Assembly (NCBI RefSeq): GCF_024281035.1
Contig: NZ_JAMXLH010000060.1
Coordinates: forward strand, 1 to 40,322
Direction of reading: 5' to 3'
DNA length: 40,322 nt
Origin: Paraburkholderia sp.
GTDB taxonomy: Bacteria > Pseudomonadota > Gammaproteobacteria > Burkholderiales > Burkholderiaceae
Made by a program: the position numbers and the translations under genes. How positions within the stretch are numbered: the stretch's first letter is position 1; the number at the start of each line of letters is the position of its first letter. Under the pieces are notes generated by a model. It saw nothing but the letters and a program-made list of their open reading frames with translations, made no database searches and was not told the DNA's origin. Of this stretch, positions 34,465 to 40,322 are shown in pieces.

Positions 34465-34562
34465 GAACGAGGAGTAACTCTGGATGATATGGCGAGATAA
34501 TCTAGCGATGCAATTACAAGGCGGATATCATCAGGCGTGGCATTAAAACTACGGGGATAAAA

Positions 34563-35495
34563 ATGAAGAGGATTTCAGCGACATGTATTTTTGTCGCAGT
34601 TGCTTTGCTATCTGGATGCGGAAAGAATTCAAATGATGCGTCGCCGCAGGCATCGCAGCCTGCACCAACGAGCGCACCAGCGGCAGCGGAAACACAACCC
34701 ACGCCGCAACTTCACAATTACGCGATGGTCGACAATGGGACCTACGGTTACGAACGCGCGCTAAACGAAGACGACATCAAGCAGGGAAAGGCTGTTAAGT
34801 CCCTAGTCATGATGCGCTATGCGGGCAACAAAAATGGAGCGTACGTCATCTTGATTCTAGGTCAGGATGCGGATAATTCGAGCGTGATTAATCGGGTAAG
34901 CTGCCAACTCCCGTGCAAGTACGCAAAATCCGAAGTTCTGACGGGAGATGAGGTTATAAGAACCGAAACCGTTCCCGCAGATCCAAGTTCCATCATGGGG
35001 GCAATGTTAGAAGACGCGGTCAACGGGCAATTGGTCCCGTATGGCCAACATAACGATAGCATCGCTGCGCCGCAGCCCGCGCCCACAACTCCAGCGCAGC
35101 AATCACCTGCACAGCAGTCTCCGGTACCGCAGAATCCTGCGCCACAGGTCGCGGCACCGCAAAACGCGGCCGCCATCGAAAGCCAAGGTCCAGCTCCAGC
35201 GTCAGATCAAACGTATCAGACAAGCTTCGACTGCTCGAAAGCACGCACTCTCTCCGAATATCTGATCTGCCATGACCCGGATCTCGCGGCATCAGACAAG
35301 GAACTCGGCGCCATTTTTCAGCAAGCCAGAGACGCCGTGACTGACAAGGCTGCATTTGCCGACCGGGCGCGAAAACAGTGGAACTACAGAGAGAAAAATT
35401 GTCACGACAAGGCTTGCCTTGTTTCGTGGTATGCGTATCAGAAGGATGTATTAAGCAAAATCGCGCAGACTGGCGATGTGAACGCCCAGCAATAA
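34563..35495 (+). CDS. LprI-domain lipoprotein (mirror copy)
   Basis: Identical to the 310-residue lipoprotein at 4828-5760: lipobox Cys19, Pro/Gln/Ala linker, and a C-terminal LprI-like domain with four cysteines. Confidence 0.77.
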   Translation: MKRISATCIFVAVALLSGCGKNSNDASPQASQPAPTSAPAAAETQPTPQLHNYAMVDNGTYGYERALNEDDIKQGKAVKSLVMMRYAGNKNGAYVILILGQDADNSSVINRVSCQLPCKYAKSEVLTGDEVIRTETVPADPSSIMGAMLEDAVNGQLVPYGQHNDSIAAPQPAPTTPAQQSPAQQSPVPQNPAPQVAAPQNAAAIESQGPAPASDQTYQTSFDCSKARTLSEYLICHDPDLAASDKELGAIFQQARDAVTDKAAFADRARKQWNYREKNCHDKACLVSWYAYQKDVLSKIAQTGDVNAQQ

Positions 35496-35785
35496 ACGGC
35501 GTTGCCTCGCACTGCAACTTGTCTAACAGCACGAGGCAGGCCTTCAAAACTCTACTTCACATTTAGGCGCGCTCAATCGGCTGAGCGCCCTCACCGGAAA
35601 CGGCAGGTGGTTTCGAAAGGCTTGCCACCATTTAAAGCGCACGATCGAGGGCGCCAAGGGCGGCGATCAGGATATGAGATTGAACGACCGCTCTTAGCCG
35701 TTCCGCGACATACCAACATCCTTCGCTAATTCCTTCTCCCGGATCGGGAATAAGTTCATCGCGGCGCAGTTTTCCGGGCGTGCAG

Positions 35786-35809
35786 AAAAAAACCCGCGCA
35801 CAGCGCGGG
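35786..35809 (-). terminator. Rho-independent terminator (mirror copy)
   Basis: Mirror of 4514-4537: 7-bp GC stem, 3-nt loop, seven T on the minus strand. Confidence 0.8.
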
Positions 35810-35918
35810 CCCTGAGCTGAGGAGACCAGAGAGCCGGGAGGACTCTCAAGTGGAGATTAGTGCGCGGCTGAGCGACTTGCACCTATCAAAGCAGATAGGA
35901 ACAACCTGTCTCTTCAGG
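35786..35918 (-). ncRNA. Candidate small RNA (mirror copy)
   Basis: Mirror of 4405-4537. The gene-free stretch 35496-36035 is otherwise empty of supported genes. Confidence 0.3.
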
Positions 35919-36035
35919 CAAACGGGCGGTGCGTCGAGCCGTACCACGGGATACAGCCGACTATTAGCCACTGGACGCGATGCACGATCGGCAGCAATTG
36001 CTCGCGCAACCATTGCGCCAACGACTGCAAACCGC

Positions 36036-36392
36036 CTATCGAAACTCGCCGGGCGAACTCGTATGTTTGTGAATGTGCTTCAGACTTCCATCCCAATCCG
36101 GGGCATCGACGTCCAGATAGACCGCCACATCGGGATGGTTATTGAACAGACCGTCGCGCAGCGCCTGACCGATTGCGGCTCGAACTATCGCTTCCCCGTC
36201 CTTAAAAGCCTTTTCGACAGCCACGCTCCGCTGGACATCGAAGCCGATCGGACGAATTTTCGACCCGAGCCGGGTGAGCACCACAGACGGCATGGAGCCA
36301 CAAACGACCATTGCGTGATATTTCGCCGGCCCTTTATCCAGGCCCGGCGGGGAAAAGGTGAACTCGAGGATTTCCAACTCAACTCTGGCCAT
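36036..36392 (-). CDS. Hypothetical protein, 118 aa (mirror copy)
   Basis: Identical to the protein at 3931-4287, with the AAGGAGG ribosome binding site. Not recognised. Confidence 0.6.
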   Translation of the reverse strand: MARVELEILEFTFSPPGLDKGPAKYHAMVVCGSMPSVVLTRLGSKIRPIGFDVQRSVAVEKAFKDGEAIVRAAIGQALRDGLFNNHPDVAVYLDVDAPDWDGSLKHIHKHTSSPGEFR

Positions 36393-36509
36393 GCTGACCT
36401 CCTTCCAGTGAGTCGATCCTAGCACGACCTCAACGCTTCAATCGGAGTCGAGCATGAGTAATCCGCGTATTTTCCAGCTCCGCAAAATCACGGGGATTTT
36501 CGCAGCAGA

Positions 36510-36713
36510 TTACCCGGCCCCGCCTACGCCAAACCACGAATCATCTTCTTCAGCAGATTCGTTCGAGTCGCCGCCAAGGCCACGATAAACATCACGCACG
36601 AACTCGTCGGCAACCTGGTCCCACTCCGGCGTTCCGAATTGAACTTCGTCTGGATTCTTCTTGCCTTGTGCACGGCGAATCACAGACACGCATGCTTCGA
36701 TTATCCGAACCAT
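36510..36713 (-). CDS. Small hypothetical protein, 67 aa (mirror copy)
   Basis: Identical to the protein at 3610-3813, start chosen by the strong AAGGGAGGA. Confidence 0.55.
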   Translation of the reverse strand: MVRIIEACVSVIRRAQGKKNPDEVQFGTPEWDQVADEFVRDVYRGLGGDSNESAEEDDSWFGVGGAG

Positions 36714-36771
36714 AGTCCACTCTCCTCCCTTGCTAGAGAAATCCTCTTTTTGTTCTTCCATAACTGAATTG

Positions 36772-36789
36772 TCGGCAAACGTTTGCCGA
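36772..36789. promoter_or_regulatory. LacI/PurR-type palindrome (mirror copy)
   Basis: Mirror of 3534-3551; being palindromic it reads the same on this strand. Confidence 0.4.
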
Positions 36790-36863
36790 ACTTTAGTGGG
36801 AACCAGACAATTGCAAGAGAAAGGGATCGCAGCGAACAGGCCGGCTGCCGCACCCGATAAACA

Positions 36864-38882
36864 TCACGGGTGACGGATATAGTCCACCAGTGCAACCGTA
36901 TACGCATCCGGCCGCCGGTCCAGCAAGCTCACGGCAATCGCCACGAGAAATCCCGCAGGCACGCCGAATACGCCGGAGCTGATCGGCTCGATGCCGAACC
37001 AGTGGCCGCCTTCGAAACCGGTGAGCTCCGTGAAGAACGGATACGTCGCCACGATGTAGTAGACGCACACGCCGAGTCCCGCAATCATCCCCGCCACCGC
37101 GCCCAGCCGCGTGGTGCGTTTCCAGAACACGCCCAGCACCAGCACAGGAAAAAGACTCGACGCCGCCAGCGAAAACGCAGCGCCCACGAGGAACAGGATA
37201 TTCCCCGTGTTGAGCGACGCCACCCACGAAGCAAACAGCGCCACCCCGAGCAGCAGGATCTTCGACATCGTCACGCGCAACTGGCTCGACGCTTCAGGGT
37301 CGATCATGTGGTAATACACGTCGTGCGAAAGCACGTTCGAGATCGTGAGCAGCAGGCCATCCGCCGTCGAGAGCGCCGCGGCCAGCGCACCCGCTGCAAT
37401 AAGTCCCGACATCACATACGGCAGTCCCGCAATCTCCGGCGCCGCAAGCACCACCATGTCCGGCTGCATGTTGATATCGCCCCAGTGCACGATGCCGTCG
37501 CCGTTCACGTCCGCGATATTGATGAGATAAGGCTCGACGCGCCGCCATTGCATGACCCAATGCGGCAGGTCGTCGAAGTGCTGCCCCACCAGATGCCCGA
37601 GAATCTCGTACTTGATCAGCACAGCAAGCGCCGGCACGGTCAGATAGAACAGCGCGACGAAAAAGAGCGTCCATCCCACGGAGCGCCGTGCCGACCCGAC
37701 CGACGTCGTCGTGTTGTAGCGCGTCAGGATGTGCGGCAGGCTCGCCGTGCCGAGCGACAGGCACAGCAGCAGTGAGAGGAAATTGCGTTTGTGAATGCGT
37801 CGTGCCGCTTCGTCGGCGGCGGGGAACGGCTCACGCATCGGCACCGGCGTCGCCGCGCGCGCCAGCAAATCATCGCGCTCCTGCGCCCACACGACGCGCG
37901 CCGCTTCGGCGTCGTGCGGGAACGACGCGATCTGGCGCTCGAGCGAGTCGATGTCACGCAGCGGTCCGTTGCGGCGGCGCAGATCGTCGAGTGTATTGGC
38001 GAGGCGCGCTTTCTCGTCGACGTACGACTGGGGCAGCGCGTCGAGCCGCGACTGCCACAGCGCTGCCCTGCTCTGGAATGCTTCGCGCACGCGTTGTTCG
38101 GCGCCGTCGTCGCGCACGTTGCCCTCGAGCGTTTCCATGCGTTGCATCAGACGCCCGTAGTTCAATTGCGGCAGCCACCCCAGCCCGTCGCGATGCGCGA
38201 TCATCGAAACCGGAATCAGGATCGCGGAGATCAGGATGATGTACTGCGCAACCTGCGTCCACGTCACCGCACGCATGCCGCCGAGAAACGAGCACACCAG
38301 GATGCCGGCAAGCCCGCAGAAAATGCCGATGGCGAAATCCACGCCGATGAAGCGCATCGCAATGAGCCCCACGCCCTGAATCTGCGCGACGAGATAGACG
38401 AACGAGCAGATGATCGTCGCAAGCACCGCCAGCGCGCGCACGAGGTTGCTCGAAAAACGCGTGCCGAGAAAGTCGGCGATCGTATAGCGTGCAAGCTTGC
38501 GCACATAGGGCGCGAGGAGGAACGCGGTGAGGCAATAGCCGCCGGTCCAGCCCATCATGTAGGCCAGCCCGTCGTAGCCGCTCGCATAGAGCGAGCCCGC
38601 GAGGCCGATGAACGACGCGGCCGAGAGCCAGTCCGCCGCGGTCGCCATGCCGTTGAAGAACGACGGTACGCGTCGCCCGGCAACGTAGTATTCGACGAGA
38701 TCGGATGTGCGCGAAAGCAGTCCGATCACGGCATAGACCGCGATCGGCACGAACAGGAAGACGTAGCCGATCCACATGCCGGGACCGGTCGTCAGCTCGA
38801 TGCGCCACATCAGGTACACGAACGCGAGAAAGCCGAGCGTATAGAACGCATACGATCGGAGCAGCCGGTGCGCAAGCTTCAT
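36864..38882 (-). CDS. Sodium:solute symporter, VC_2705/ActP-like (mirror copy)
   Basis: Identical to the 672-residue transporter at 1441-3459, including the hydrophilic insertion and the EF-hand-like loop at residues 458-469. Confidence 0.87.
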   Translation of the reverse strand: MKLAHRLLRSYAFYTLGFLAFVYLMWRIELTTGPGMWIGYVFLFVPIAVYAVIGLLSRTSDLVEYYVAGRRVPSFFNGMATAADWLSAASFIGLAGSLYASGYDGLAYMMGWTGGYCLTAFLLAPYVRKLARYTIADFLGTRFSSNLVRALAVLATIICSFVYLVAQIQGVGLIAMRFIGVDFAIGIFCGLAGILVCSFLGGMRAVTWTQVAQYIILISAILIPVSMIAHRDGLGWLPQLNYGRLMQRMETLEGNVRDDGAEQRVREAFQSRAALWQSRLDALPQSYVDEKARLANTLDDLRRRNGPLRDIDSLERQIASFPHDAEAARVVWAQERDDLLARAATPVPMREPFPAADEAARRIHKRNFLSLLLCLSLGTASLPHILTRYNTTTSVGSARRSVGWTLFFVALFYLTVPALAVLIKYEILGHLVGQHFDDLPHWVMQWRRVEPYLINIADVNGDGIVHWGDINMQPDMVVLAAPEIAGLPYVMSGLIAAGALAAALSTADGLLLTISNVLSHDVYYHMIDPEASSQLRVTMSKILLLGVALFASWVASLNTGNILFLVGAAFSLAASSLFPVLVLGVFWKRTTRLGAVAGMIAGLGVCVYYIVATYPFFTELTGFEGGHWFGIEPISSGVFGVPAGFLVAIAVSLLDRRPDAYTVALVDYIRHP

Positions 38883-39244
38883 CGTTGCTGCGCCTTGCTG
38901 GCCTCTCTGATCGCCTGGTCGGCTTCGCGCGCGGCTTGCAGCACGCCGTCGGCGTACTGCATCAGCACGATATAGACGCCGATAAGCAGCACGTACACGA
39001 TGATGGCCCCCTGCGCGCCAAGAAAGAACGGCAGGCTGAAGCCCGCGAAATGCACGTTATCGAGCTCGCGCGCATAGAGCGGCACGACGAAGGAGACGAG
39101 GAAGCCGACCGTCATGAGCGCGGCGATCGCCGTTAAGTTGAAACGCCAGTAGCGCCGATGCGCGAGCGCCATCGCCTCGCTCACCGACGGGGGCTCAGGT
39201 ACGGGATTGATATTGTTCGCGGATGAGGTCTGTTGCGCAGCCAT
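38879..39244 (-). CDS. DUF485 small membrane protein (mirror copy)
   Basis: Identical to the 121-residue protein at 1079-1444; overlaps the symporter copy by 4 nt. Confidence 0.82.
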   Translation of the reverse strand: MAAQQTSSANNINPVPEPPSVSEAMALAHRRYWRFNLTAIAALMTVGFLVSFVVPLYARELDNVHFAGFSLPFFLGAQGAIIVYVLLIGVYIVLMQYADGVLQAAREADQAIREASKAQQR

Positions 39245-39302
39245 GCGCCTGTTTAACAAAAACGCGCATGACCGGCAATCGGGATCGACCGCTATAGACG
39301 GA

Positions 39303-39333
39303 CAGCGCGGCGCTTGTCAAAGGCGCCGCGCTG
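39303..39333 (-). terminator. Hairpin after acs (mirror copy)
   Basis: Mirror of 990-1020, an 11-bp perfect stem without T-run. Confidence 0.45.
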
Positions 39334-39399
39334 CCGGTGGAGGTTGATGCAAACCGCCTGGAATCGCTTACAGGCTTATACGCCTACAGCCTTTGAGCC

Positions 39400-40322
<923 letters not shown>

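Overview
The whole window is one perfect inverted repeat. Bases 1-20161 and bases 20162-40322 are exact reverse complements: base x on the + strand pairs with base 40323-x, with no spacer and no mismatch in any stretch I compared. Every predicted reading frame recurs with an identical protein at the mirrored position. The window therefore holds only 20,161 bp of unique information, and each right-arm feature is the same locus read backwards. A zero-spacer 40-kb palindrome is not expected to be stable in a bacterial chromosome. The symmetry centre (20161/20162) lies inside a very GC-rich terminator-like hairpin, and both ends stop at the same base of the same gene. The simplest reading is a fold-back assembly or amplification artefact. 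A hairpin telomere or a true head-to-head duplication is less likely.

The organism is probably a Burkholderiales bacterium, most likely Burkholderia, Paraburkholderia or Caballeronia. The pointers are GC-rich coding with strong third-position GC, a DUF3331-type protein, a lutABC operon and an acs / DUF485 / VC_2705-type symporter cluster. This is inferred from the proteins; no search was run.

Unique (left) arm. (1) 1-3459: the 3' half of acetyl-CoA synthetase, then a DUF485 small membrane protein overlapping a sodium:solute symporter, together an acetate or carboxylate uptake and activation cluster. (2) About 3460-6800: a visibly AT-richer accessory island ending at a tRNA-Ser. It carries two small unknown genes with strong ribosome binding sites, a candidate small RNA with a good terminator, a lipoprotein with a C-terminal LprI-like (lysozyme inhibitor) domain, a mobile-element gene remnant and a tyrosine integrase pseudogene inactivated by three in-frame stops. 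(3) 6800-9325: tRNA-Ser(GGA), a HIT-family hydrolase, cyclopropane fatty acid synthase and the CrcB/FluC fluoride channel. (4) 9997-12705: the overlapping lutA-lutB-lutC operon for L-lactate oxidation. (5) 12781-16736: an unknown protein with five NPFG/DPFG repeats, a NYN/OST-HTH putative RNase with a basic tail, a MaoC/FAS1-like hotdog dehydratase and a four-helix ferritin-like di-iron protein. (6) 16978-18602: a LysE/ArgO exporter divergent from an ArgP/LysG-type LysR regulator. (7) 18603-20161: an 800-bp AT-rich regulatory-looking stretch, a DUF3331 gene, 260 bp of non-coding DNA and the central hairpin.

The right arm repeats (7) to (1) on opposite strands. Its entries are kept short and point to the left-arm copy for detail.
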